From Watersipora subatra (Eukaryota > Bryozoa > Gymnolaemata > Cheilostomatida > Watersiporidae), in the NCBI RefSeq assembly GCF_963576615.1, contig NC_088717.1, forward strand, positions 14,328,108 through 14,392,107: DNA of 64,000 nucleotides. The letters run 5' to 3'. How positions within the stretch are numbered: position 1 is the first letter of the stretch; every line of letters begins with the position of its first letter. The notes beneath the pieces were generated by a model that was given only the letters and a program-made list of their open reading frames with translations, made no database searches and was not told the DNA's origin. Both the position numbers and the translations under genes were made by a program. Of the stretch, positions 11,129 through 24,480 are shown in pieces.

Positions 11129-14100
11129 CTATTTTATATATTTAGACATAAACTTTCTGTGAAACTCAGATCGAAGTGTGTCATTTATAAATTCAACTTT
11201 CTTCTTGTCATCTTCCATTTTGGCGCAGTTTTTAAACACGACATCATCATCCCACCTAAAACACCATAAATTCTATTCATCATCCGATATAAGCAATCCA
11301 AAGGAAGGATTATTAATATTTATAAAAAAACAAAGAAACACCACTCCGCTATTACAAATAGCAAATTATAGCTTGAAGAGAAGCAATTGTCTCCTCTTAT
11401 TAGGAGGTAGACAACTCCTTGCTAATTATTTGCATCAAACTGTAATAAACTTACACGTAAATAAAACTAATGCCTGATATGAGTTATATGCATGAAGACA
11501 AACACTTATAAAATGGAACCTATATTTACAAAAAATCTACATATTAAATTTCAGAGTCTTTCGGAAGTTACGAAAGCCTTTTGTTATAAATTTTGCTTCA
11601 ACTTATGAAAGGTGTTTCTAGATACAGAAGGTCATAAGGCCTTTTTCATCTTGGCCCATTTGCTTCCCGTGGATGTACAACGCATTCACTTAGTTTTATT
11701 TGCTAGCGAAAATCAGCAATCGTCAGGTGTTTTGTTTTTGTTCGTTGTATAATTTGAAGTTATCATATATCACATACAGACTGGGCAACTTTATTTCTAG
11801 GAATTGAAGTTCTATGTTTTCCGAACAGTGGCATATTTTTTCAGTTTGTGCTGATGTTAATAAATCTTTCTACTTACGGTCTTAAAAACACACTTATTCT
11901 GAGTGGGTTTTTAAGACCGTAAGAATAAGACAACAATACAACACCCACATCTTCTGACTACCGTCCTCACACTCTGTGGTTTTTTTCTAAGCCTCGGCTA
12001 AATGACAAACATCAGAGAAAAACCAACAAGCCGTTCGTAGTTTTTATCCATTGTTTCTCTGTTCTTTCCTTTTTCCATGAGTACTTTTCTATTTATTATG
12101 TGGTTATATAATTCTAACATGTATTTGTTAATAGTTTCCCCCATAACATGTACTTATAATATATATATATATATATATGTGTATATATATATATATATAT
12201 GTAATGTTTGAGTTTTTTGGCGGCTTGGAGCGGATTAGGGCATTCAGATGGTAAAGCGGGCTTTTACGTATGAAATTTTCTATTTACAAAACAAATTCCT
12301 GAACGAATTAATTTCGTAAGTAGAGGTTCCACATTACTATCATGACAGTGATACAAACATATGACCCATAAAACCATGGTGAAGACACTTCGCACTGACC
12401 TTCGCTTGACTTTAAACTCATAGCTCGATTCAGTGCCCTTGTTCAACAGTGGATTTCCCCTGAGAATATTTTCTGTCCTAATTCTTTCCTCCTCTTGCTT
12501 CTTTTCCTGCTCCTGCAGAATACAATTGTAAGAGAGTGTAGAGTGGGCAGAGGAATTCATGTAGTAAATCTGCTCAGGAACAGTGTGATGACCAAATAAA
12601 TCTAAAGCCTGCATGAACTTGGAGTTATCTTATCAACCATAACACTCAACACCAACTATTCCACTGATTATATGATGACCCATGGATGATTTCAATAACA
12701 AGGTTTGTAACTGAAACATTCATAAAACATGGTTACTATATGGAAAGTGAGGAGTTGTTGTATCCTGCAAACATTGAATATCGATGAAGATGTCAGATCA
12801 TCATTGTTTGTTTGTTTTATTTCACATTAATTCATGATATAACAAGATGATAGAAAAAGTAAGGTGCAATGTGGGCCCATATGCGCATTAGCATGGCTAT
12901 TCAAGGCGCAGAGACCGAGTTAACAGATGAGATTGATTGTCAATGAAGAAAAACAAGGTTGTCTAAGCAATACAAATTGGAGCAAATCTATTCCAGGGAG
13001 TCCAGCAAGTACTTCTTTAAAGCAGCCCTAAAACCATCATGACTATCAATTTTCCTTAGCCAAATTGGGTAGGAATTTCATGCTGATGACACCTGATAGG
13101 CAGCCCATCTATGACCACCAGTAGAAGAGGATGGTGGAAGAAGTAATAAAAATAAGAAATAACAAGTGGTGTAATGCATCGACAAGTTAGTTTGAGATTT
13201 AAATTGTGTGAAGGCTAAAAGACATATTCTTAGTTGGTACAGTTGCTGTATAGGCAGAACACGAAACTATTTAAATAAAGGAGTTGATGAAAAATAAGAG
13301 TTTTTATGATATATTATTCTCAGCAATCCCTTCTGAATGACTAAAATTTTGTTTAAGTAGCTCATTTGAGCGTTTCTCCATGCTTTCAAGCAATAAATTT
13401 TAAATCATTTCAAATTTATTCTTTTGATCTCATTCCCTTTCTATGGATCTATCTATTAATCTAGCTCATATAATCTATGTATCTATGACATATGTTTTTG
13501 ACTTAACTAAATTGCTCACGCAAGGTCTTTAACTTTTATTTTGAAAGATACATACCAAATATTGTCAGTTGAACCAGAGGTAGGTACAAATATTATTACA
13601 GAGAGAAAAATAAATATCTTTGTTACATCTCGGAGTTCATTTAATAGATTTCAAACGGATAATAAAGACCAAGAGACGAAATTGTAATGAATAGTAATGA
13701 CAAACAATTAAAAAAATTCATAGCAGAAAATTTGTACAAAAACGTAACAACGCAAATACAGAAAGTTGTGAATCACAAAAGCAGTGTTTAGGTCCAGCCT
13801 GTATTTGGTGGAAAGAAATGATTGCATGCCAGTTTTCATTTTCTCAGTATCAGTTATGGATCTAGTCGAAAGTTGTCATGATGAAGAATCTATATAGAGA
13901 AAGTCAGTGGCGACACATCTATGTATATTCAATGAGCTTTATAGAGTTTACAACTAAGAGGCAAAATTAATCATTAAAAATGGCAAAGAACTACATAAAA
14001 TTCATCCGGCCCAATGCATGAGTATTTTATAACACGAGTAAACAAAGTTGTGAGCCACAAAAGAACTTTAACATTTTTTTGTTAAAACGATGTAGTTGAT

Positions 14101-17100
14101 GAATTTAATAAACTAAATTCAAGCAAGCGTGTGGGCTGTTGTTATTAATATATTTTAATAATAGACTATATTCCTTACATAAACTGGTTCACAACTTGTA
14201 TACAACAGCTGATTTACAGACTGCCTATGCATTCCAATTTTGATGCCATACATAAACGCTGTTATGATAATTTCTCTCAAAACCAAAGTTGGGTTGAAAC
14301 ATACACTGAAAATAAAATAAAAACTTATTTAGATAAATGTAAATGTTTTAAATGACTTGCTGTTTGAAGCTTATTTTCATGTAAAACAGTCTGAAATGCA
14401 ACAGGTGTGTTTACTTAAAAGAGACTTATAATATATTTGCGAGCATGGAGCGAGTGGGTTTTTCAACACTGCACCTTTTACAGGTGTCCCAATATTTTCC
14501 AAGAACCCACCCTCCCTTGACCGCAATTTCAAATCGACTGTGAATTAACATCTGATAATAACATCAGATGGCAAAAATTTGAATCATTTCTGATATGTTA
14601 TTTGAATACTGTGAAATATGCGCAACACAGCACTTAAAAATATCGCTAAAATAAATTGGCCACTAAAATAACGATATAAACGACAGTAATTGCTTGCTAT
14701 AAGCCGCAATCAGTTCTCAAACAGAATGACAGGGAAGAAATTGGATTCAATCAAAAAGTTTCTCATCACGTCAACTTATCTAATCACGTATGTACGTAAT
14801 CACATCTCTCCACTACTAACTTTTGTAACATGATATTTATAGCTGATCTTCATTGACCTCTAACCTTTGCGAAGATTGAATTTGAAAAATGTTTTAAAAC
14901 AGCATTAGTACAACCCCATTGATTCAGTTTCATATCACAGACCAGATGGTCTATCGTAGCCTGCATCAACGACTTGCTCAACAAAAAAAGCAATTACATG
15001 TAGCTTTACATCGCTCTTCTACATAATTATATTAACTTGTAGGATGATGGAAAGGAGCGAACAAGCTTACATCGAGAAAAGTGTCGTCTTGAATTTAACA
15101 GCCATAATAGAGACAGGAGTCATCACCACGGTGATTTCCCTAAACAATGAAAGCATATTCAGCTATCTTGAACGAGACCTTGCCAATCCACACTACCTGT
15201 TGTCATGCCTTGATAATGCCATAGTCAGCATAGACCTTGTGACCAAAACTGCTTTCGCCATATCGGGCCTACCCACAGAGCCCGCATACGTAGAAGGCAT
15301 GGGATCTGAAGCACGATACAGCGGACCTTTGTCACTGGTACAAGTTGATCGGTCGACTATAATCATAGCGGATACACAAAATTTTTGCTTACGGCAAATA
15401 GATCGAGACACGATGAACACTTCGACATTTGCAGGAGAGTGTGAAAATTATGGAACAGCACAAAATGATGCAACTGTCACGCGAGAAAACCTCCGACTAA
15501 TGTCACCACAGGCTCTCATATACGACAAGACCAATCAATCGTTGTACCTAGCTGATGGAGAGAACATCTATAGCATGAGTGTGTCGGGCACTGAAGTCTA
15601 TAAGATCGTTCTGAATGATCGATATACGTTTAATAGTCTCATTCTTTCGACAGAACCAAATCAGTTCCTAATCGGAACTACTACCGATGAAGTTGTCTCC
15701 GTCACACAGAATAATGAGATCAAGGTCATTGCGGGAAAGGGATTGAAACATAATGCTGATGGTCAAGTACCTGGGGTAAAATTTGATACAGCAGAATCGA
15801 TAGTACAGGTCAACCAAAACTCTTACCTACTAGTTGAAAACAGCGGACATAAACTGCGAGGCTTAGACCTAGCATTGTAAGTTAATGTGATACAGTATTT
15901 GAACATGTACTAGGTGAATGCCCTGCATTGCACGGGTAATAGAAAACAGCTTATAAACATTGCATTACCTACATAAAGCATGGTTTCCATATACGCTGCA
16001 TGCGCCAGCGGAAGGAAAGCAGGGCTATTGGCGATCAAATGGGAACCTACGCTGAGTACCGCTAGTAAATGCCGACGGTCAATGCACGAGTTCAGCGCCA
16101 TTTAACTTTCGCAAGAAACAGCAGGCAACAAAAACCAAAATGCTCTGTACAGGTGAAGGTCAGCACTTTTAAAACAGCATAGCGAGCAGTAGTAGAATGG
16201 GTAATGGCGAAACTCAGTTTCGTTCCGTAACGGTCACGCCATCATCAGCGACATAGTATCATTTATGTGAACATGAAGCCATTAAGACTAGCACCGCAAG
16301 TGTTTTGCTGCGCGAAATTATCGCCGGGGTGTTGCAGTCAATATGCAAACCACGTTCTACCTCCCTTACTACATAACCTGCAACTTTTTTTAAGCTGTTT
16401 TTATTACCCGGGCAATGCCAGGCATTCAACGGTGATACCAGCTGGCAATCGTTACGTGAGACACAAGTCGTTATGCGTAATTTAACCAATGTAATGAATA
16501 TCTTCACTATTATTAATTACTGTGCCAGTTGGATACATACTCTAAAGGCTATATCTCCACTACTATAAATGCATACTCATACCATATCGCAGTATCTCGG
16601 CGTTGATGCCACAATACTTTGGTGATCGTCGATGATAACAATGTTCACACTATCACATACCCATCCGTGTTGCATCAGTGATGTAGTGTTCCCATTTTTA
16701 TTTTTAGATTTTCGGGAAGAAACCTCTTGTTTTCGCATGATTAAAATCAAATAGGCCTTCTAGTACCGCAGCAACGGTCATGAACCAAAATAAAGAAATC
16801 ACGCTATCGGTGAAAGCAACTTACCATCGCCAAAATGCTTCACATTTGGAAGGCAATCGTCGATGCTCGGCGAAATATCGGAAAAGTTTGACAGCTGCAA
16901 ACTTTCCCGATGTGTCCCCGTTGCTTCGCTGATGCCATCGGTTTATGGTTCACATAATCGACGATAAATGCCGAAAGGAAAACGCGGACGTACAGCGATA
17001 TAGTGTGAACCAGACTTAGGTGAGCGAGTTTGCACAACTGAAATCATCGCAAGTTCAACTCTAATACAGTTCAAATTTTTATTGCTGGATTTTAATCGCT

Positions 17101-20100
17101 ATAACTGGACACAGCGGTGACAGAAAACAAAAGACAAACATTGAAATTTACATATATAGAGACTATTAAAAAATGTTTAATAGACATTGAATATTAAAAT
17201 GCATCACATAAAAAGTTTGCAAACATGCAGAGTTATTGCTTTTTCATATGTTGCCTTATGTTAAAATCAATTTCAGATGTTCCTTCCTTGAGCTTCCTGT
17301 TATTCGGTAGTGCCAACTGCCTATCTTTACTGCTAGCTACGCAATACTCCTTAAAACATATACAGCATGAAAATGAAAAAAACAGCTGTTTTTATGTGAA
17401 AAAAGGAGATTTTGGATTGGCCGTTTTCGTAATTTTTAAAAACTTTTGATAAAAACAAAATAAAAATTTACATAATATTGAACTTTGCCGACTTGAGAAC
17501 TTTTGCAATAGCAAAACAATATTGCTGGTATTGACAGAGCCCATACATGTATGTTCCAAAAGAAATAGATGCAACAGCAATGCGCCTATAATTCTATTTG
17601 ATAAATTCTGCAAAACATCTATTCGACCGCCACCCTTTAATTGAATGCCACCTCTAATAACGCGCACGTTTGACATTGTTTGATCTTAATAGAGCCATAA
17701 AAAAGTGATCAGTAGAAAAGAGTCTACAAAATGGTACTAATAATGACAATAATTATAATAATACAAATAATGCTCCAACAACAATTAATTCTTTCATTGC
17801 TGCTGTAGTGGTTGCCATGGTTTCAGTGATGGTGTACCGGAGAAGATCGATTATCACAAACATCAGAACTACACTCTAATTCGAAGTCCGTAAGGTCTAA
17901 ATCTGATCCGTTGTCTTCAGATTCCTCCATAATGTGGTTTACAATCTGTCAAGAAAACTTTCAAGTGTTCTGATGAATGATGAGAATGCTCTTCAGAAAC
18001 ACCGTACGACTTAATAGCAGTAATAGTTATAGCGTATCGAAGCCCGTTTGCTAACTCTAAAAGCCTTTGAGTTTTTCTTTAAAACTTTAAAAGCGAGACT
18101 ATCAAAATAATTTAATTAATGAATAGTAGTTCATTGTTTAACTCGATCTGATACTTCGACGTAAATGAAAAACAGTTTAACAAAAATGCCGGCGGCATTA
18201 ATGTCGCTACACCAGAAGAGGAGTGCAAAATATTGAAAACATTCACATCGCTTCTTAAAAGGGTTAAATTTATCTTCCCAAATTCTGATGACCTAGTTGA
18301 GAAAAACAGCGCCGCCCTGTATTTGAATGTCACCTCTAATAAAACGCCACTAAATATAGGTATTTTTGCTCTGCATATTACGGTATCTTTTATTCTGTAT
18401 ATTTCCAAAACATCTTCAATTTTACTAAAAAATTTTATATGGCCTTAATAGCTCGCTTCTTCAATGTGACTGGCTATAATCCATCAATAATCCATCTATA
18501 ATTTATCAATAATCTATCAATAATTTATCAATTTTGGTATCCATGAAAAAAAATATATATTTTTGTTTCTGTAATGTTTAGCAGAATTAGCTATAAAATT
18601 CATTCCACAACTTATGACATTGCCTAAGGTAAGAGAATTCATCCTCGTCTTAGAAAGAAGACATATTCACTTTGTACGGGAAAAGCTGGCTACACGGACA
18701 GTACGATGGCGGATTGTGAGCTGTATCAGCCAGCATCTGTGGTGTTGGTGGACTTCACAATTTACATTGGTGAAAGAGGAACCTATGGTGGAGGTCTTCG
18801 TGTCATTAGTCTCACAGGTGAGTTAATTGTGTTTCAAACTACCTATACTATGAAAACAAATATATACAGGTCAAATTAACAGTTATTTGGCGTTTCAATT
18901 TCTTAACCGAGAAGCTATAAGCAAACTTGTTGTATTTTGGAAAGGATGATGAATGCAGTTTGTTGTGCGTAGATTGGGTGGACCCACCAAACGAGACAAA
19001 AAAGAGAAATGGCGTCGCCGTGCTAGCTGTAGTAGGCTCCCTCATGGCTTTGGCTACAGCCTTTATGATTCTTACAAGATGGCACTCAGCCAGAGAAGAA
19101 CAAGAATCCGCCACAAATAAAACTGACTCCTACAACCCTCGCCTAAATCTAGCTCGCTTCATGGTTAGTTTTTTTAATTCAATCATTATATTTCACCGCC
19201 TGCTCTAAATATTGCTTTAGCATGCTAGTCGTATTTACAACCAATATTGTTTTTAATGGCAAAATCCCGAAACGTTTGCGATTGTTGCCATTGAATTATC
19301 ATAAGATTTTATACGGACTTTTCAGATTTCGCGGTGAGGCATATTTTAAAAAGACTTGACAACAAGGCGTCTTCCTTATAAGGTTTGCGATATGACGAAT
19401 TCTAATAAAATTTCGTGATAAGGCGTAATTTAAATAGTTTTTAAAGATATTTTAATAAAATTTCGCGATAAAGCACAATTGTATAAGATTTCATGATATG
19501 ATGTATTTTAGTAATCATCCAGAGAGCACACATGTATGTTCTTTGGTCTTGAAAGAACACAATGATACACATATGTGCTCTATCAATTCTAGAAATATTG
19601 TATTGCTATTGCAATAAGTCCAAAGTCAGCCAAGTTTAATTTGAATATAAATGTTTGTTTCGTTTTTACGACCAATAATGAAACTACTAAATGGTTGCAG
19701 TCTAAAGATCACTCTCCCTACAAAGCTGCCAGCACAGAGATTCCCAGTGGATATCCTCCAAGATTCCTGGTTTGTTCTAACAATAAATCATTGTCTAAAA
19801 CATCCTTTTCATCCATCAACAAAATCATGTGCAAAAATATAACGATGTGTCAATAATTCCTATACTATATAGTATAATCAACTAAAATAAAGTTACCGGT
19901 ATATATCATTCTAATCTTGAAAATTTACACTTTTATGCGATGTTACCGTATTGTTTCTAAGTTAAAATCTATTCCTCCTAATTACATAATACTCTCAGGC
20001 GAGGAGATCTGCTCCGTATTAATGAAACATTAACCAAAGTTAATAAGTGGGCATTTTTTCTTTCAAGCTATGTGTTAAATCTGTTTAAAGGTTTCTCAAA

Positions 20101-22654
20101 TGTTTGATATTTCTACTTCCTCAAAGCATAGATTCAGTCATTTTTGACAGTTCAAGCACACTTTTGTCTCAAAATAGCAACTAATGAGAAAATATTTACA
20201 CTAACGCTGCTTAGCGATGATTTTAAAGACGAGTAGATATGAAAAACAGAGAAAGAAGATTCTGAGTTTTAAAATGATACAAAGTTTTTGTATAATTGTC
20301 CATTTTTAGGACAAATTTCAACTAGTTCTATATATTTCCGAAAAACTAGATTATCGTAGGCTGTCCTATGCTTTTGCACATGACTGTGCTTGTGCTTATT
20401 CATCGCTACACCATTTTCATATCGATTAAAGCGAATATGGACAATGCTTGTAGTCTAAAGATGTGGATGGAGGGTTCTTAACATCCCAACTCTACACGAT
20501 GCAAAATGAAATGCCAACTTACTCTGAGCAACAGCTTGAAATTCTGAAGGGAAGACTTGAAGAGGTTGATGAAGATGTGCAAGTACCAGAAATAAACATA
20601 ATGTCGGCGACAAGCAATTCACAGCTCAAGGCCAATGACGACGATGAAGATCTCAGAGTGAACACTCATTCAACAATAGAAGAGCATCTAGATGACGAAT
20701 CTCTAGACCAATGAAAACTCGATATTCATCGCTCTAGACCAATGAAAACGCGGTATTCATCAGACATCATGGACTATAATGATTGGAGAGAAAGAAGTGC
20801 TTAACTGAACACAATGAATGTACACCTAACAGGACCAAGATATCTGTTCTTTCCAAAATGAATCGTATGAGACTTTACTAGACATCTTCAGTGTAACAAT
20901 AAGCTCAAATATCCTCGCGAACCGTAAGCTTCAATACTCATGTCCACAGACATTACACAAAGTTTTGCCATCTTCTACAAACAAACTTTATACAATAGAT
21001 ATTAAAACTTGTTTGCTACCCCAGCTGTAAGCAATGTATCAAGAGAATTGCAGTAGATGATTAAAGTAAAATGATACAGTGCACACTGTCACCTACATGT
21101 CATGATGTTATACAACCCAATTAAACATGTGTGTCTATAGGTCTCAATTTCACAATGTCACCATTTCAAACAACACAATTAAATTTTAAAATTTATTATT
21201 GTTTTTGTATATTCAAGTCTAACCAAGTTGATGACAATCCATTGAACAAATCTAAGTCAGTAAAACTAAATTTTCTTGCAGACGAATTCACGAGACCTTG
21301 ACTGATAGATAACAATCCCTAAAATAATATCTGATAGCAAATTTACCTACGAAGCAGCACTAACCTTTTCCAGGATTTCCTGCTGTCGTTCCTTCTTTAT
21401 TCTGGCGAGCTCTGCCATCAGCTCAGCAGTGTCATCCTCATCATCTGATGAGTCGGAGTCGCTCCCCTCATCCTATACTCAACGACAATAATAATAACAA
21501 CTATAACAATAGTCAAACTAAATACAAGATAATTAAAAATATAAATAGCGATTATAATTCTGCACCTCAGAAAGAACAGAAATGATGATGCAACGATAGC
21601 TGCGCACAACTATTTGTTGGACACTAGTTTAAAAGACTGCACTGTAAATAATTACTCTGTTTTATATGCTAGGAGTCAACTAGATGAGTCTGCAGAAGCT
21701 TCCCAATACAATGCATCCTTTCAAAAAAAAAGGGACAGGAAGATGCAACCACAAATTGTTAGTCTAAGGTTTTCTAAAACTCGCTATACAGAGAATAAAC
21801 TACTCATGCTTTGAGAACTTTTTAAGATTACAAAAAAACAACCCAAAACCCTAAAACTATATCTTGATTATAGATTACCAACTAAAAATTTCGAGAATTC
21901 ATGAATGCGTCTGCTCATGAAAATGTAGTGAAAAGATAACTCCAATGAGAGATTGTGATCACAGACCACAGAGTCTAGTTTGTAAATATTAAGAGTTTTA
22001 TACTCTTGCAAACACTTGGAGATGCCTGACCAGGCCGCTGTTAATACCAAAAATTTACTGAGATACACACATTTGAATCGTAGTGAATAAATAGCATTTG
22101 CCGCTGAGGGAATGTTACTGAGTAATAAAGCCTAGCCAAAGTGTTAAATGTCTGTCACACTCGTAATCGGTAAGAAAAAACTCTAGCAAATGTGATTCAC
22201 AAACTTGGTCTATTGGGTCATCATCGTCAAGGTGTGAGGATGGAGCGTGCTCTATCCGAGCCCGCTTGGATGATGAGGAGCTGTAATCTCTCTCTGTGCG
22301 CTTTTCTCTAGCAGCCCGCTCCCTCTCATCCAAGTCCCTTCGAAAATCCCTTCCTTTCAATTCAATGCTGCTGTTCTGGCCATCCTGCCTGCAAACGCAA
22401 CACTCCGAGTTGATTAACACATAACTGCTGATTAAACCCACAGAATAATATAATCAATGAGCCGGTGTAACCTCATCAATCAATGGACAGGAGAGACAAT
22501 GGACAGGGGAATAGTAGCAGTACCTGTATTTGAGTTTGGTATGGCCTGGTAGGTCCCTACTGCTGTACTGTTTAGATAATGCGGAAAGATCAGTTTCTCC
22601 TTTACCAGATCCTCCTCTTGCTGGTTCAAATGTTGGCCGTGCTGCTGTCGTCAT
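11129..22654 (-). CDS. CWC15: CWC15 spliceosome-associated protein
   Basis: CWC15 (Cwf15/AD002) is a nuclear component of the PRP19-associated, catalytically active spliceosome. Five exons join in phase: 22524-22654, 22205-22388, 21365-21472, 12400-12512 and 11129-11255, giving 220 residues (vertebrate CWC15 is about 229). The start is the family's [15 protein letters not shown] with [19 protein letters not shown] following. Exon 2 has [15 protein letters not shown]; exon 3 is the acidic Ser/Asp tract and [13 protein letters not shown]; exon 4 has [18 protein letters not shown] and FKVKRR; exon 5 has [13 protein letters not shown] and ends [15 protein letters not shown]. Every exon has AG/GT borders. 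Intron 3 is 8.9 kb and holds another gene on the opposite strand. RSF1 starts divergently 1.8 kb away. Nothing looks broken. Confidence 0.96.
11873..11923. repeat. Perfect 16-bp inverted repeat (hairpin) in CWC15 intron 4
   Basis: CTTACGGTCTTAAAAA (11873-11888) and its exact inverse (11908-11923) flank a 19-nt spacer. It lies in the intron between CWC15 exons 4 and 5. Confidence 0.8.
12830..13115 (-). mobile_element. CR1/Jockey-type LINE 3' relic
   Basis: On the minus strand, from about 13112 to 12988, the translation ends with a segment of the type [20 protein letters not shown] followed by YLLDSLE and a stop, resembling the end of CR1/Jockey-clade reverse transcriptases (WNSLP..IR..S...FK..LK.YLL). 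The expected WNS is broken: a TGA stands where Trp is expected. The rest is 3' flank. It lies in CWC15 intron 3. Confidence 0.55.
15043..20714 (+). CDS. NHL-repeat single-pass membrane protein (nested in CWC15 intron 3)
   Basis: Five exons join in phase: 15043-15876, 18654-18817, 18922-19163, 19701-19769 and 20454-20714, giving at least 522 residues from the ATG at 15044. Residues about 20-335 are beta-propeller-like, with NHL-type strands such as [61 protein letters not shown] and [14 protein letters not shown] Cys pair (344 and 348) precedes one membrane segment at 363-384 ([20 protein letters not shown]), then a 138-residue acidic, polar tail. A type I protein of this form needs a signal peptide, and an AG precedes the first ATG, so a 5' exon is probably unplaced. 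NHL propellers usually bind proteins or ligands; the role here is unknown. It runs opposite to its host CWC15. Confidence 0.75.
15912..16437. mobile_element. Foldback pair of SINE-like ends
   Basis: GTGAATGCCCTGCATTGCAC with GGGTAATAGAAAACAGCTTA (15914-15953) recurs inverted near 16392-16435 (TAAGCTGTTTTTATTACCCG, then GGCAATGCCAGGCATTCA). About 430 bp lie between. A further related fragment is near 61540. No coding capacity was recognised. Confidence 0.55.
17590..18365. mobile_element. Fragments of the GTAAAACC-end TIR element family
   Basis: CCGCCACCCTTTAATTGAAT at 17630 with the GATCAGTAGAAAAG block near 17709 matches a similar series at 28960-29060. A second end-like block (CTGTATTTGAATGTCACCTC) lies near 18318. 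Terminal CCGTAAAACC motifs are not preserved here, so this copy is decayed. Confidence 0.5.
19320..19510. repeat. Degenerate tandem repeat
   Basis: Four diverged units built around AAATTTCGTGATAAGGCGTA recur at roughly 45-60 bp spacing. The block lies in the intron between NHL-gene exons at 19163 and 19701. Confidence 0.45.
20698..20762 (+). repeat. 32-bp tandem duplication across the NHL-gene stop
   Basis: CTCTAGACCAATGAAAAC with TCGATATTCATCG is followed by a second copy with CGCGGTATTCATC. The first copy contains the stop codon of the NHL gene, so the second copy is 3'UTR. Confidence 0.7.
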
Positions 22655-24480
22655 ATTATCAGCTTATGGGCTATAATATAATCAGAAGCATTCAAAAACA
22701 CTGCAGCAAATTAACAAAAAAAGTCATTTTTTAACTAAATACTATCTTATTGTGGCAAATTGCAACCATCTACTCACTCCATATTGCCTTTCTTTTTCAA
22801 AGCAATGGCTTAACCTATTAACGAAAAATGACTGCACCATTTGGGTAACGCTGTTAATAAAACAAATAGATTTTTAATACTTTACTTGAAAAGGTGTTTT
22901 TTGCTAGAGTCTTATTACAGAAAACTATGGAAAATTAAAGAAAGTTGTATTAAAAACCTACTTCGTGAAATATTGAATAAACTTCATCATTAGAAAAAAT
23001 AGAAAGCCTAAATTGCATTTGTTTGCCAAAAGTTTGTCTTTTCTTACTTATGGTCTTTACGCTATTAACTCTTGCTTTATTGGAGCCTGGTTATGTATTA
23101 TCAAAAATACAGCAAACATATTTAGCCATCCCTTTTAATTGAATTAATATTGTTGCTGTGATATGGATTGCATCCAACATTTTCATGTATTTAGGACAAC
23201 ACAATGGTAATCAACAGTTCCAAAAAATTCGCAATATGACCATCACATTTGTTTGAAAAAATAACATACATCTATTTGTGGGTACTCTTTTGCATTAATA
23301 TGTATGATAGTATTGGCCCTACATATGTTCAGCACTGAACAGTTCATACGACCAACTTATTGACCAATTCGAGCCTGACATTCAAACTCGAGCAAACATT
23401 AAAGGACTACCATCATCCGTACATGCCACTAAAAAAGAATACTTTAACAGCTTTCTACCTAGAACCATAAGAGACATTGAAAATCATGCAAATAACCATT
23501 CAGCTAAAGCACTATAAACTTATATAGCAAGTTAAGCTTGCACTACTGACTAACATTAAACTCAATCACTCGAAAGCTGAAAACTACTGACAAACTAAAT
23601 TAAATCATATGAGGCACACCACTTCCACATCAAGTGGTCTAGTGTGAAGACATTTACGAGGTAATATACATATAAACATTTGTGTGTAATGCACCACATG
23701 TATAAACTTTTAGTATTAAACAGACTAAAAAGAAAATATGATTAACACGCATTAAATGTGATTAAATGTGCATAAAAATAGCTTAATGTACAAAATCTGA
23801 ACATATATCAGGATTAGAAAAGTAGGGGTTTTTAAATTAGATTTTTTATTTGAATCTACTTTTTCGATGTTTATTTTTGTTGATACATTTTAGTCCATAT
23901 GTTTGTAATGAACCAGAATATTTGTTATTTAAACAGAGACTCGATAATATGTCAAACCTATATTCATTAAATTAAAAAATCAAAGAATTGGCTGTGTATT
24001 ATTATTCAGCTTGGCTAAACCATTTGCTCATTAAATCATTCGTTTAGTCTGTTCAGCATGCCGCTCATTAAATTGTTGTATTTGAATGAAAAGCCAAAAA
24101 ATTTACGTCAATTTATAACAGTAAATAATTGGTAAATGTAGCTAAACATGTTTGACTTGACAAAGGAAAATAACAATAATGTAGAACGTCGAAAAACTAT
24201 CATTTACTATTTTTATTTCAAAGGAAACGAACTCGCTGGAGCGACGTTTGTTGAAGCGTCGCAAAAGTGTTTCGCCTTAACGGTAAACAAAGGCGCTTTT
24301 GTTACCGGCGACAGAATTTTCGAACGAGCTTAGACTAATACCGAAATATAATGATAGACCGCTCAACTCCTTTTTAATATCTTGCAAGCTTAAATTTGTA
24401 AATCGTAATTACGAAAAGTAGTGAGTTACGTTTTACTGGATTATTTCGAACCATTGGTTTGATATGTCTCGGCTTCAGCT
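22655..24480. promoter_or_regulatory. Head-to-head intergenic region of CWC15 and RSF1
   Basis: This 1.8-kb region separates the two divergent start codons and must contain both promoters. The RSF1-proximal part (24180-24480) is richer in CpG than its surroundings, and a CCAAT box in inverted orientation (ACCATTGGTTT) lies about 30 bp before the RSF1 ATG. The middle holds a LINE relic at about 23300-23520. No TATA box could be assigned with confidence. Confidence 0.5.
23300..23520 (+). mobile_element. LINE 3' relic between CWC15 and RSF1
   Basis: Plus-strand translation around 23410-23515 gives KKEYFNSFLPRTIRDIENH, matching the Y..SFFPRTIR.WN..P end of many LINE reverse transcriptases, with Trp replaced by Ile. 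A stop follows shortly. It is a short degenerate remnant. Confidence 0.5.

Noticed and set aside
24148-24333. Short upstream protein before RSF1
   Set aside because: No domain and no donor consistent with RSF1 exon 1; more likely 5' flank or UTR.
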